Below the pieces are notes generated by a model. It searched no databases. It had not been told where the DNA came from and worked only from the letters and a program-made list of their open reading frames with translations. Positions 27,109 to 35,224 of a stretch of DNA of 64,000 bases are shown in pieces. A program made the position numbers and the translations under genes. Each line of letters begins with the position of its first letter. Within the stretch, counting starts at the first letter, position 1. This DNA is from Anaeromassilibacillus sp. An250 (GTDB taxonomy: Bacteria; Bacillota; Clostridia; Oscillospirales; Acutalibacteraceae): positions 62,001 through 126,000 of the forward strand of contig NZ_NFJK01000007.1 in NCBI RefSeq assembly GCF_002159845.1. The letters run 5' to 3'.

Positions 27109-28401
27109 ATGGTAATCAAGCTTTTCCACCGCCACAGCCTGCTGGTCTGCATTGGCCTTCTGGCAGGGGTTGTGGCGCTCTGTATGGCGGTTAACTTCTT
27201 TGGAAATCAGGAGGATGTTCCAGCACAGGCGCCCCTATTGCCGTCAAGCAGCTTTTCGGACGGGCAGGCGGATTCCTCTGTGCCGGAGATTCCCGTAGAA
27301 CCCGCCTCAGAGGACGAGATGCGCGCGGTATGGGTGCCCTATATGAGCCTCAATATGAGCCAGGAGAGCGACCGGAGCGAAGCGGCCTTTCAACAGAAAT
27401 TTGACACCATTGTGGAAGAAGCAAAGCAGTGCGGGATGAACGCATTGGTGGTACATGTGCGCCCGTTTGGGGATGCGCTCTATCCATCCAACTATTTCCC
27501 ATGGTCGCACATCGTAGGGGGGACGCAGGGGACGGACCCCGGCTATGACCCGTTGGAATATATGGTGGATGCTACGCACAAGGCCGGGATGGAGTTCCAT
27601 GCATGGATTAACCCCCTGCGCATCCAGTCCGGCGGCGATACCCCTTCGGCTTTGGCGGCAGACAACAACTATACCGTCTGGCATCAGGACGCCAGCAGGG
27701 ATGGCTGGACCGTCCAGACCGCGACCGGCAAGTATTATAACCCTGCCTACAGCGGCGTCCGGAAACTCATCGCGGATGGCGTGAAGGAAATAGTGGAAAA
27801 CTATGCGGTGGACGGCATCCAGTTTGACGATTACTTTTATCCCTCCGAGGATCCCGCGTTTGACGAGGGCGCGTATAATGCCTATGTGGAGTCCGTTTCA
27901 CGGAGTGGGAAACCGCTGGAATTGCTGGAATGGCGGCAAGCCAACATCAATGCGATGGTGTCGCTCACCTATAGCGAGATCAAAAGCGTGAATCCCGACG
28001 TCCAGTTTGGCATTTCTCCACAGGTCAATGTCTCCAACGATCTGAAAATGGGTGCGGATGTCGAATCTTGGTGCTCGGTGCGCGGCTACGTGGACTATAT
28101 CTGTCCCCAGTTGTATGTCAATTTTGAAAACCCAGTGCTCCCTTATGACGTTGCCGCAGAGCAATGGCGTGAGATGACCACCGACCCCAATGTCAAGTTG
28201 TACTTTGGATTGGCCGTCTATAAGGCCGGTTCAGATGCCGACGGCGGCACGTGGAAAAAAGCGGACAATATCCTGGCGCAGCAGGTTGCCCTTGGGCGCC
28301 AGGTCAAATGCGACGGGTTTATGTTTTACAGCTGCGAATACTTGGATCACGACCAGACAAGGAAGGAAATGGAAAACGTAATGAAGCAATTCGCCGGTTA
28401 A
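27109..28401 (+). CDS. Secreted or anchored glycoside hydrolase-like protein (GHL10/DUF187)
   Basis: 430 residues. A basic N-terminus and hydrophobic helix (LLVCIGLLAGVVALCMAVNFF) act as a signal or anchor, followed by a low-complexity Ser/Pro linker and a TIM-barrel domain. The GHL10 (PF02638) pattern is clear: MRAVWVPYMSL, GMNALVVHVRPFGDALYPS, VDGIQFDDYFYP, FGISPQVNVSND and DYICPQLYVNF. Members are thought to act on cell-wall or other polysaccharides; the substrate is not known. The start at 27109 follows GAGAAAGGA. The 3' end overlaps the convergent mtaB gene by 4 bases. Confidence 0.83.
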   Translation: MVIKLFHRHSLLVCIGLLAGVVALCMAVNFFGNQEDVPAQAPLLPSSSFSDGQADSSVPEIPVEPASEDEMRAVWVPYMSLNMSQESDRSEAAFQQKFDTIVEEAKQCGMNALVVHVRPFGDALYPSNYFPWSHIVGGTQGTDPGYDPLEYMVDATHKAGMEFHAWINPLRIQSGGDTPSALAADNNYTVWHQDASRDGWTVQTATGKYYNPAYSGVRKLIADGVKEIVENYAVDGIQFDDYFYPSEDPAFDEGAYNAYVESVSRSGKPLELLEWRQANINAMVSLTYSEIKSVNPDVQFGISPQVNVSNDLKMGADVESWCSVRGYVDYICPQLYVNFENPVLPYDVAAEQWREMTTDPNVKLYFGLAVYKAGSDADGGTWKKADNILAQQVALGRQVKCDGFMFYSCEYLDHDQTRKEMENVMKQFAG

Positions 28402-29696
28402 ATATTTTCCTGAACCGTACCATAGCAGTTGTTGCCATCCGTTTCACGCAGCAGAACGGGGAGGATTTTCCCGCGCAGGTCCTTAGCGCTGGAGACTTTG
28501 ACCGGCGTATAATTGGCCGTATAGCCGTCATAGACATGGGGAGCCACTTCCTGTTCAAAGAGAACCGTCTCTACACGCCCCAATTGTGCCTGGAAAAAGG
28601 CAGCTTTGGTCTGCTGGGTGGCGGCGATCATCCGGCGGCTGCGTTCCTCTTTGACCCGCTGTGTGATCTGATCGGGCGCGTCATTTGCCTTGGTCCCCGG
28701 GCGGCGTGAATAGGCAAATACATGCGCCTTTGCAAACCCGATTTCCTTGGCGAACGCGAGGGATTCTGCAAACTCTTCCTCGGTTTCCCCGGGAAAACCA
28801 ACCATAATATCCGTGGTGATGGCGCAGTTTGCAAAAGAGGCACGCAGATTTTGAACAATGGTGCGGTATTCGTCGGCGGTATAGTGCCGGTTCATCCGCC
28901 GCAGGGTGGCGTTGCAGCCGCTTTGGAGGGACAGATGGAACTGCGGGCAGAGCTTATCCTGCTTTGCAAGGCGCGCGATCACATCCGCGCTGAGCTGCTC
29001 CGGCTCCAGGGAGCCGAGGCGCACGCGGGCGATCCCCTCCGGCATACAGGCGGCTTCCACGGCATCGCAGAGGTGCAGGCCAAGCTCCTGCCCATAGGCG
29101 GAGAGATTGATGCCGGTCAGCACGATTTCGCGGTAGCCGTTGGCAGCGAGGTGGGCGACCTCTTCCCGCAGCTCTTCCAAGGGCTTGGAGCGCACGCGGC
29201 CGCGTGCATAAGGGATGATGCAATACGAACAGAAACGGTTGCATCCGTCTTCGATTTTGATAAATGCGCGGGTGCGCTCAAAAAAGCGCTCGACCTGCAT
29301 CGATTCGAACTCCGCCGCCTTTTCGTGCGGGACGATGTCCACGATACGCTGGCGGGAGGAGAGGTATTGCAGAATATCCGGGACAAGGGAGTGGCGGTTG
29401 GAGTTGCCCAGCACGATGTCGGCGTCGGTCAATTGCTCCGCCAGTTCCGGGAAGGCCTGCGGCATGCAACCGGTCAGCACAATGACAGCGCTGGGATTTC
29501 CGCGCCGTGCACGATGCAGGGTCTGGCGGACCTTGTGATCGCTGGTGGAGGTGACCGTACAGGAATTGATCAGCACAATGTCGCTTTCCGCCGCGCTTTC
29601 ACATGCTGAAAAGCCCGCGCGGACGAGCTGATCGAGCATGGCCTGCGATTCGTATTGGTTGACTTTACAGCCCAGAGTGATGACGCTTACTTTCAT
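28398..29696 (-). CDS. mtaB: tRNA t6A37 methylthiotransferase MtaB
   Basis: Radical SAM enzyme that converts t6A to ms2t6A at position 37 of ANN-decoding tRNAs. 432 residues in the order UPF0004 domain (MKVSVITLGCKVNQYESQAM with the first cluster cysteines), radical SAM core with DGCNRFCSYCIIPYARG, and a C-terminal TRAM-like segment. The GCKVNQYES variant separates MtaB from MiaB and RimO. AGGAGC precedes the ATG. It is convergent with the GHL10 gene and divergent from the HPr-like gene. Confidence 0.94.
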   Translation of the reverse strand: MKVSVITLGCKVNQYESQAMLDQLVRAGFSACESAAESDIVLINSCTVTSTSDHKVRQTLHRARRGNPSAVIVLTGCMPQAFPELAEQLTDADIVLGNSNRHSLVPDILQYLSSRQRIVDIVPHEKAAEFESMQVERFFERTRAFIKIEDGCNRFCSYCIIPYARGRVRSKPLEELREEVAHLAANGYREIVLTGINLSAYGQELGLHLCDAVEAACMPEGIARVRLGSLEPEQLSADVIARLAKQDKLCPQFHLSLQSGCNATLRRMNRHYTADEYRTIVQNLRASFANCAITTDIMVGFPGETEEEFAESLAFAKEIGFAKAHVFAYSRRPGTKANDAPDQITQRVKEERSRRMIAATQQTKAAFFQAQLGRVETVLFEQEVAPHVYDGYTANYTPVKVSSAKDLRGKILPVLLRETDGNNCYGTVQENI

Positions 29697-29728
29697 TTTA
29701 TCGCTCCTAATAATTTACAAATTTTGTA

Positions 29729-29757
29729 TTGACCGATTACAGCAGGTGCGTTATTAT
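29729..29757 (+). promoter_or_regulatory. Promoter of the HPr-like gene
   Basis: TTGACC (29729-29734), a 17-base spacer and TATTAT (29752-29757). It gives a leader of about 35 bases ending in GTGGAGG. The hairpin after the gene makes this a one-gene unit. Confidence 0.75.
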
Positions 29758-29796
29758 GAGAAAACAAAGAATGACATCAAAGTGGAGGTTTTTAAA

Positions 29797-30033
29797 ATGA
29801 GTCAGATACAAGTGATGCTTACCAGCATCGAGGAGGTCAAGAACTTCGTTTCGCTTACGAACAAATATGCATTCCCGATCCAGATGACAACGGAGAAATA
29901 TAAGATCGATGCGAAGTCCATCATGGGAGTATTCAGCCTGGATCTGTCGAAGCCGATCAACGTCGTAGTCGAAAGCGACGCGCCGGAGGTACAGGATTTT
30001 CTTGCACAAGTAGCGCAGTTTCAAGTGCATTGA
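29797..30033 (+). CDS. HPr-family protein lacking the catalytic histidine (Crh-like)
   Basis: 78 residues. The second half, KSIMGVFSLDLSKPINVVVE, matches the HPr segment around regulatory Ser46 (Ser41 here), including the SIMGV core. Aligned back from there, the position of catalytic His15 is Ser10 and that of Arg17 is Glu12; the only histidine is the last residue. It therefore cannot pass phosphate from enzyme I, but could be phosphorylated by HPr kinase, as with Bacillus Crh. The ATG follows GTGGAGG. It has its own promoter and terminator. A regulatory role is inference. Confidence 0.8.
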   Translation: MSQIQVMLTSIEEVKNFVSLTNKYAFPIQMTTEKYKIDAKSIMGVFSLDLSKPINVVVESDAPEVQDFLAQVAQFQVH

Positions 30034-30045
30034 TAAATAGGTTGA

Positions 30046-30077
30046 AAAGCTCAGCCATCCGGCTGAGCTTTTTCTTT
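30046..30077 (+). terminator. Terminator after the HPr-like gene
   Basis: AAAGCTCAGCC (30046-30056) pairs with GGCTGAGCTTT (30061-30071) around a 4-base loop, followed by TTCTTTT. The A/T ends also suit the minus-strand ABC-F gene arriving from the right. Confidence 0.9.
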
Positions 30078-30102
30078 TGATGTTTGATAAGAAAGGACGG
30101 CC

Positions 30103-31995
30103 CTATTCGCCCAATTTTTCACTCAAAGTACTCCACTCGAGAAACAATTCCTCGTTTTTCGCTTTCAATTCCTCCAATTTCTTGGAAAGCTCCAGCATGG
30201 CCTGGTAGTCGCTTACAATCTCCGGGTTTTCCAGCTCTGCCTCCGCCTCCGCAATGGCCTGCTCGGTCTCTTCGATCTGCGCTTCCAAGCGGCGGACAGC
30301 GGCGCGGTCCTTGCGGATGGCGGCCTCGCGCTCCTTGCGGAGCTTGTATTCGTTGACCTTCGGAGCGGCCTTCTGCGTCTCCTGGACGGCGACCGCTTTG
30401 GCCTTTTCCAAATAGCTGTCGTAATTGCCAATGTATTCCTTCACGCCGGTTTCGTCCAGATAGTAGACGCGGTCGGCGATTTTATTGATTAAATAACGGT
30501 CGTGCGAGACGATCAGCAACGTCCCCTCATAGCTCTGTAAGGCCGTCTCTAACGCCTCACAGGAGCCGATGTCCAGGTGGTTGGTGGGCTCGTCCAACAG
30601 GAGGAAATTGTCGCGGGAGAGCATCAGGCGCAATAGCAGAACGCGCGCCCGCTCTCCACCGGAGAGGGCGGAAACGCTCTTGAACACGTCCTCCCCCTTG
30701 AACAGGAATACCGCCAGTGCGTTGCGGATTTCCGTCTGCGTCATCTGGGGATAGCTGTCCCAAATCTCGTCCAATACCGTTTTTTCCGGATGCAATCCCT
30801 CCTGGATCTGGTCGTAATAACCCGTTTCGATCCCCGCGCCAAAGCGGACCTCGCCCTTTGTAGGGGAATGGATGCCCAGGAGCGTCTTGAGAAGCGACGT
30901 CTTCCCGCAGCCGTTGGGACCGATCAAAAAGACGCGCTCCCCACGGCGGATGTGCATATTCACATGTTGGAACAGCTGTTTGTTGTCAAAGGAGAGAGCT
31001 AGATCGTCCACCATCAGCACGTCGTTGCCGCCGCGCTGCCGGATTCCAAAATCAAAGTGGATGGATTCAACCTCTTCGTCCGGCCGTTCCAGCGTGCTCT
31101 CCAGGCGTTCAATCATCTTCAGCTTGCTTTCCGCGGTCTTGATGTTCTTTTCGCGGTTCCATTGCCGTTGTTGGGCGACAACGCCCTCCAACCGGTGGAT
31201 TTCCTTGGTAGTGTTTTCGTACTTGCGCTGAACGGCCAGGTTGTCCTCTTCCTTTTGCCGGAGATAATTGGTATAGTTTCCCTTATAAAGCGTGAGTTTG
31301 TGATTTTCCATCTCAAAGGTGCGGTTGGTGATGCGGTCGAGGAAGTAACGGTCATGGGAAATCACGATGAACGCGCCGGAATAGGCCCGCAGGAAATCCT
31401 CCAACCATTCCACGGACGTGATGTCCAGATGGTTTGTCGGTTCGTCCAGGAGCAAAAGATTGGCGCCACAGAGCAGCATTTTGGCGAGCTGAAGCTTCGC
31501 CTTCTGGCCGCCGCTCAACACGCCGATCGGCATTCCCATCTGCGCGTCGTCAAACCCCAGCCCCAGAAGGGTGGAACGCGCCCGCGCCCGGCAGGTGAGC
31601 CCGCCCAACCGGACGAACTGGTCGTTGAGGAGCGCTTGGCGCTCGATCAGCGCGTCGGTGGGATGCGCCTGCAATGCCAGGTTGATTTCCTCCAATTCCT
31701 TCTCCATTGCGAGCAGGTCGGAAAAGACGGTGAGCACCTCGCTGTAGGCGCTGCGTTCCAAATCGCGGCAGACGTGCTGTTCCATATATCCCAGCACAGT
31801 GGCATTGGCCTTATAGATATTGCCGCTGTCGGCGTCGAGTTCCCCGGTTAAAATCTTAAAGAGGGTGGTTTTCCCGGAGCCATTGACCCCAACCAAGCCA
31901 ACGCGATCGTTTTCCTGAATCTCAAAGGACGCATTGCGGAACACAAGGTCGGTGCCAAAGGATTTATTCAAATTGCTTGCACTCAGCAAAGCCAT
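30103..31995 (-). CDS. ABC-F family ATP-binding protein
   Basis: 630 residues with two ABC ATPase domains and no membrane segments. First domain: GVNGSGKTTLFK, LSGGQKAKLQLA, LLLDEPTNHLD. Second: GPNGCGKTSLLK, LSGGERARVLLL, LLLDEPTNHLD. Between them is the charged P-site tRNA-interaction linker (about residues 240-315), and after them a C-terminal coiled coil (about 545-630). ABC-F proteins act on the ribosome E site as translation factors or antibiotic-protection proteins. The Uup/YdiF-like domain order with a C-terminal coiled coil suggests a housekeeping member, but sequence alone cannot exclude resistance. AAGGAGA precedes the ATG. Confidence 0.9.
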   Translation of the reverse strand: MALLSASNLNKSFGTDLVFRNASFEIQENDRVGLVGVNGSGKTTLFKILTGELDADSGNIYKANATVLGYMEQHVCRDLERSAYSEVLTVFSDLLAMEKELEEINLALQAHPTDALIERQALLNDQFVRLGGLTCRARARSTLLGLGFDDAQMGMPIGVLSGGQKAKLQLAKMLLCGANLLLLDEPTNHLDITSVEWLEDFLRAYSGAFIVISHDRYFLDRITNRTFEMENHKLTLYKGNYTNYLRQKEEDNLAVQRKYENTTKEIHRLEGVVAQQRQWNREKNIKTAESKLKMIERLESTLERPDEEVESIHFDFGIRQRGGNDVLMVDDLALSFDNKQLFQHVNMHIRRGERVFLIGPNGCGKTSLLKTLLGIHSPTKGEVRFGAGIETGYYDQIQEGLHPEKTVLDEIWDSYPQMTQTEIRNALAVFLFKGEDVFKSVSALSGGERARVLLLRLMLSRDNFLLLDEPTNHLDIGSCEALETALQSYEGTLLIVSHDRYLINKIADRVYYLDETGVKEYIGNYDSYLEKAKAVAVQETQKAAPKVNEYKLRKEREAAIRKDRAAVRRLEAQIEETEQAIAEAEAELENPEIVSDYQAMLELSKKLEELKAKNEELFLEWSTLSEKLGE

Positions 31996-32029
31996 GGAAA
32001 TTCTCCTTTTGTGGGCAAAGATGCCCGGT

Positions 32030-32061
32030 CATAAAAATAGGGAACGCCCAAAGACGTTCCC
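32030..32061 (-). terminator. Terminator after the helical-protein gene
   Basis: GGGAACG (32040-32046) and CGTTCCC (32055-32061) form a stem that, on the minus strand, is followed by TATTTTTATG. It separates the gene at 32091-32528 from the ABC-F gene. Confidence 0.7.
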
Positions 32062-32090
32062 TTCCATTATAAAGAATTCCCAGCATGAAA

Positions 32091-32528
32091 TCAAGATAGA
32101 TGCTGCTTTAATATCTCGATGGATTTTTGCTGCCCCCGGATGAATTCCTCTGCGAGCTTTTTGGCCCCGGCATCAGCTTCATCCAGCTGGTTCAGCTTTT
32201 TGGTCATATCCACGATGCCCATGGTGGTGCCGTTGATCATCATCTCCGCGATATGCGTGGGGGAGGAATCCATCAGCGTGTTCATTTGTACTGAGCCCCA
32301 CAGCATGGCTTTCTTCATGGCGGATTCTGCATCCGGGGTTTCGCCGGCCTCTGCAAGCATACGCTCGGTTTTGACAGCAAGCCCTTTGTAGGTTTGGCGC
32401 TGGCGTTCGATTTCCTCGCGCAGGCTTTCGTCTTTGACTTTTGGGGTGACCAGGTTGGTCGCTTCAATCCCCATATGGGAGGCCTCATAGAGTTCCTTTA
32501 ACAGCTGGACATTTTGATTTTGGACCAT
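32091..32528 (-). CDS. Helical, possibly ferritin-like protein of unknown function
   Basis: 145 residues, all predicted helix, with no signal peptide or membrane segment. It contains YEASHMGIEATNLVTPKVKD, EEIERQRQTYKGLAVKTERM and MMINGTTMGIVDMTKKLNQLDE, a spacing that recalls four-helix ferritin-like domains (DUF2383-type). The usual Glu/His metal ligands are not plainly conserved, so metal binding is uncertain. The start at 32528 follows AAAGGCGG; a longer frame upstream lacks a ribosome site. Monocistronic, with its own terminator. Confidence 0.6.
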   Translation of the reverse strand: MVQNQNVQLLKELYEASHMGIEATNLVTPKVKDESLREEIERQRQTYKGLAVKTERMLAEAGETPDAESAMKKAMLWGSVQMNTLMDSSPTHIAEMMINGTTMGIVDMTKKLNQLDEADAGAKKLAEEFIRGQQKSIEILKQHLS

Positions 32529-32831
32529 ACTTTTTGCCGCCTTTCTGTTTTTGGTTAGTATGTGCGCCGGCATGCCCGTTTAATCTGGCTTTTTTTCGGG
32601 GAGGATGGTATAATACAGTTCAGTGTAAGCGGCAGCGAACTTCAAATGATTTTTCCCAAGAGGTTTTGATGCAGCAATCAGCTGCAAATTCCCGGCTGCG
32701 ATCGAAACACATGGGACAGACCGCCTGATGCAATGGCCTTATCCCTTCAAACGACGGGATTCAAACGTCAAAAGATGTGAAACGTGTTATAATAAAAAGA
32801 ACGGTATCTAGCAAGAAAATGAGGTGTATGA
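32529..32831 (+). other. Intergenic stretch with two extended -10 promoter-like sites
   Basis: This 303-base gap holds no convincing gene. On the plus strand there are TGG-TATAAT (32606-32614) and TGT-TATAAT (32785-32793), both extended -10 elements without good -35 boxes. Between them, a 19-codon ORF (32670-32729) has AAGAGG ahead of its ATG; it may be a leader peptide or chance. The downstream site is the likely start for the isomerase gene. Confidence 0.4.
32785..32793 (+). promoter_or_regulatory. Extended -10 promoter of the isomerase gene
   Basis: TGT followed by TATAAT (32788-32793), 39 bases ahead of the ATG. No good -35 hexamer is seen, which is acceptable for an extended -10 element. 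Confidence 0.5.
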
Positions 32832-33617
32832 ATGATGCGAACAGGTATTTCCACAGCCTGTCTTTATCCTTTGGAGTTGGAGCGCTCCTTTCAAACGCTT
32901 CTCTCCCTGGATTTTCGTTTGTTTGAGGTGTTCTTAAATACTTTTTCAGAGTTTACGCCGGATTATCTGCGGCAACTGCGCAATGTGGCGGATGCATACG
33001 GTGCGGAGATTAAATCGGTACATCCGTTTACCTCCGGCTATGAAGGGTTCCTATTGTTTTCTGAATACGAACGCCGGTTTGAGGATAGTTTGGAGTTTTA
33101 TAAACAGTATTTTGATGCGGCAAACTGTCTGGGTGCTTCGATTGTGGTGCTGCACGGGCAAAGGGACTATGCCAATGCTGGCATTTCCGAAGAGACCTAT
33201 TTTGAACGGTATGCGACGCTCTATGCGTTGGGGCAGTGCTACGGCGTAACCGTTGCGCAGGAAAATGTCAATAAGTTTCGCAGTGAGTCCCCTGGGTTTC
33301 TCCGGCGGATGCGCGCGTATCTGGGGGATACGTGCGCATTTGTGATCGACTTGAAGCAGGCAGTCCGCGCAGGGCAGGACCCTTTTGCGGTCTGTGAAGC
33401 CATGGGGGAGCGGATTGTCCATGTGCATATCAACGACAACGCCCCCGGCTACGATTGCCTGCTGCCTGGCCGCGGGACCGTGGATTTTCAGCGGTTCCGG
33501 GAGATGCTGCTCGGTTTTCATTACCAAGGAGATTTGATGATTGAGGTTTATCGCAAGAACTTTTCGGCCCTTTCGGAATTGCAGGAGGCAAGGGACGTTG
33601 TACAACAGCTCGTATAA
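32832..33617 (+). CDS. Sugar phosphate isomerase/epimerase-like TIM-barrel protein
   Basis: 261 residues of the xylose-isomerase-like/AP-endonuclease-2 superfamily (PF01261). Barrel-strand motifs are visible: SVVLHG-type IVVLHGQRDYAN, VTVAQENVNKF, CAFVIDLKQAVRAGQDP, RIVHVHINDNAPGYDCLLPGRG and LMIEVYRKNF; these contain the usual metal ligands (E, D, H, E). The substrate cannot be named. The ATG follows GAGGTG; a second ATG is adjacent. nrdR comes next with its own promoter. Confidence 0.8.
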   Translation: MMRTGISTACLYPLELERSFQTLLSLDFRLFEVFLNTFSEFTPDYLRQLRNVADAYGAEIKSVHPFTSGYEGFLLFSEYERRFEDSLEFYKQYFDAANCLGASIVVLHGQRDYANAGISEETYFERYATLYALGQCYGVTVAQENVNKFRSESPGFLRRMRAYLGDTCAFVIDLKQAVRAGQDPFAVCEAMGERIVHVHINDNAPGYDCLLPGRGTVDFQRFREMLLGFHYQGDLMIEVYRKNFSALSELQEARDVVQQLV

Positions 33618-33649
33618 AGGAAAAAGCGACCCTTTTCGGACAAAACATC

Positions 33650-33679
33650 TTGCATTTTTTCTCATAAATATGTTACAAT
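33650..33679 (+). promoter_or_regulatory. Promoter of nrdR
   Basis: TTGCAT (33650-33655), an 18-base spacer and TACAAT (33674-33679), with TG one base before the -10 (TGT-TACAAT, an extended -10). Confidence 0.65.
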
Positions 33680-33719
33680 TTGATAAAATCATACAATTTC
33701 TTGTGGAGGGGTAATAGCT

Positions 33720-34181
33720 GTGAAATGTCCGTATTGTGGTTATGATGAAAGTAAAGTGATCGATTCGCGCCCAACGGACGAAGGGGAACGTATTCGGCGG
33801 CGTAGGGAATGCTTAAAATGTGGGAAACGTTTCACAACTTATGAGGTCATCGAGACAGTTCCGATCATTGTCATTAAAAAGGATAAATCCCGCGAGAGCT
33901 TCGACCGCAATAAGTTGTTGAATGGCCTTTTGCGCGCCTGTGAGAAACGCCCGGTTTCCATTGATACCTTAGAGCGTGTTGTGGATGAAATCGAGGGAAG
34001 CTTGCAGAATTCCTTGGATCGCGAGGTCCCATCAAGCCTGATTGGAAAGTACGCGATGGAGAAATTGAAAACCATCGATGAGGTTGCATATGTGCGCTTT
34101 GCCTCCGTCTATCGTGAATTCAAGGATATTGCAACCTTTAAAGAAGAATTGGACCGGATGATGAAAGCCCGCAGGGATTGA
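33720..34181 (+). CDS. nrdR: Transcriptional repressor NrdR
   Basis: Represses ribonucleotide reductase genes in response to ATP/dATP. The 153-residue protein has an N-terminal zinc ribbon ([26 protein letters not shown]) and an ATP-cone domain from about residue 48 ([24 protein letters not shown]). The start is GTG, with GGAGGGG ahead. No reductase gene and no obvious NrdR-box pair lies near, so its targets are elsewhere in the genome. Followed by a terminator. Confidence 0.95.
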   Translation: MKCPYCGYDESKVIDSRPTDEGERIRRRRECLKCGKRFTTYEVIETVPIIVIKKDKSRESFDRNKLLNGLLRACEKRPVSIDTLERVVDEIEGSLQNSLDREVPSSLIGKYAMEKLKTIDEVAYVRFASVYREFKDIATFKEELDRMMKARRD

Positions 34182-34194
34182 TTGTATACGAGAG

Positions 34195-34224
34195 AAGATG
34201 GCGCAGTTTTGTGCCATCTTTTTT
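34195..34224 (+). terminator. Terminator after nrdR
   Basis: AAGATGGCGCA (34195-34205) pairs with TGTGCCATCTT (34210-34220), with one G-U pair, followed by TTTT. The ribosome site of the next gene lies directly after. Confidence 0.85.
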
Positions 34225-34238
34225 ATGGAGGGATTGCC

Positions 34239-35033
34239 ATGGCGGTTGTAAATCCAAAGGTGGACGGTGGGAAGCCGTTTGATTGGGGAAAGGCATCCGC
34301 AGATTATGCAAAATATCGGGACATCTATCCCGAAATGTTTTACCGGCAGATTTTAGACGCCGGCCTATGTGTACAGGGGCAAACCGTTTTGGACTTGGGG
34401 ACGGGGACGGGAGTTTTGCCGCGCAACCTGTACCGCTATGGCGCGCAGTTTGTAGGGATCGATCTTTCGCCGGAACAGATTGAACAGGCCCGGCGGCTCG
34501 CAAAACAGGCGGGTATGCAGATCGATTTCTTTGCTTGCCCGGCGGAATCCGTGGATTTTCCGGATCATACTTTTGATGTGGTCACAGCGTGCCAGTGCTT
34601 TTTCTATTTTGATGCAAAGAAGCTTTTGCCAAACTTGCGACGGATGCTCCGGCCCGGGGGACGGCTTGCGATCCTCTATATGGCATGGCTGCCGGGGGAG
34701 GACCCCATTGCACGTGCAAGCGAGCAATTGGTACTCCGCTATAATCCGTCCTGGAGCGGCGGGGGAGAGACCAGGCATCCCATCGAACTGCCTCCTGAAA
34801 CCGAGATGTATTTTACGGTCGAACAGGAATACCTGTTCGATTTAAAGATTCCGTTTACCCGGGAAAGCTGGAACGGCAGAATGAAGGCATGCAGAGGGAT
34901 CGGGGCGTCCCTCTCTGAAAAGGAAGTAGCGGCGTTTGAAGAAGCACATATGCAGCTTTTGCAGCAAATTGCGCCGGAACATTTTTTCATTGAACACTAT
35001 GCGGCGATGACCGTTTTGCGCGTTAAAAAATAG
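34239..35033 (+). CDS. Class I SAM-dependent methyltransferase
   Basis: 264 residues with the Rossmann-fold methyltransferase motifs: motif I VLDLGTGTGVLPRNL, FVGIDLSPEQIEQARRLA, and post-I/II FPDHTFDVVTACQCFFYFD followed by LRRMLRPGGRLAILYM. The layout matches small-molecule methyltransferases of the Methyltransf_11/25 type; the substrate is unknown. The start at 34239 follows GGAGGGA and lies past the nrdR terminator, so expression would depend on read-through or an unseen promoter. Confidence 0.85.
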   Translation: MAVVNPKVDGGKPFDWGKASADYAKYRDIYPEMFYRQILDAGLCVQGQTVLDLGTGTGVLPRNLYRYGAQFVGIDLSPEQIEQARRLAKQAGMQIDFFACPAESVDFPDHTFDVVTACQCFFYFDAKKLLPNLRRMLRPGGRLAILYMAWLPGEDPIARASEQLVLRYNPSWSGGGETRHPIELPPETEMYFTVEQEYLFDLKIPFTRESWNGRMKACRGIGASLSEKEVAAFEEAHMQLLQQIAPEHFFIEHYAAMTVLRVKK

Positions 35034-35160
35034 GCCGGCCAGTGAAGCATTTTGGCCGTTTGCGAGGTTTATATATCGGAAGCCATGGTGCGCCTGTTCA
35101 GACAGAAGTGTGTTAGATGTTGTGCTGGATCGCCCACAATGGTTACAAAGGGATATAAAC

Positions 35161-35211
35161 ATATAAAAAAGACAAGCTGGGAAATCTTTTCCCAGCTTGT
35201 CTTTTTTATAT
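35161..35211. terminator. Long bidirectional terminator between convergent genes
   Basis: Bases 35161-35183 are perfectly complementary to 35189-35211, with A-rich and T-rich ends on each side (AAAAAAGACAAGC / GCTTGTCTTTTTT). It serves the plus-strand methyltransferase and the minus-strand pseudokinase gene. Confidence 0.95.
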
Positions 35212-35224
35212 AACCCATTGCCAA

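Noticed and set aside
35161-35211. Long inverted repeat as a mobile-element end or attachment site
   Set aside because: It lies between convergent genes, has A/T tracts on both sides, and no transposase or direct repeat is near; a bidirectional terminator explains it.
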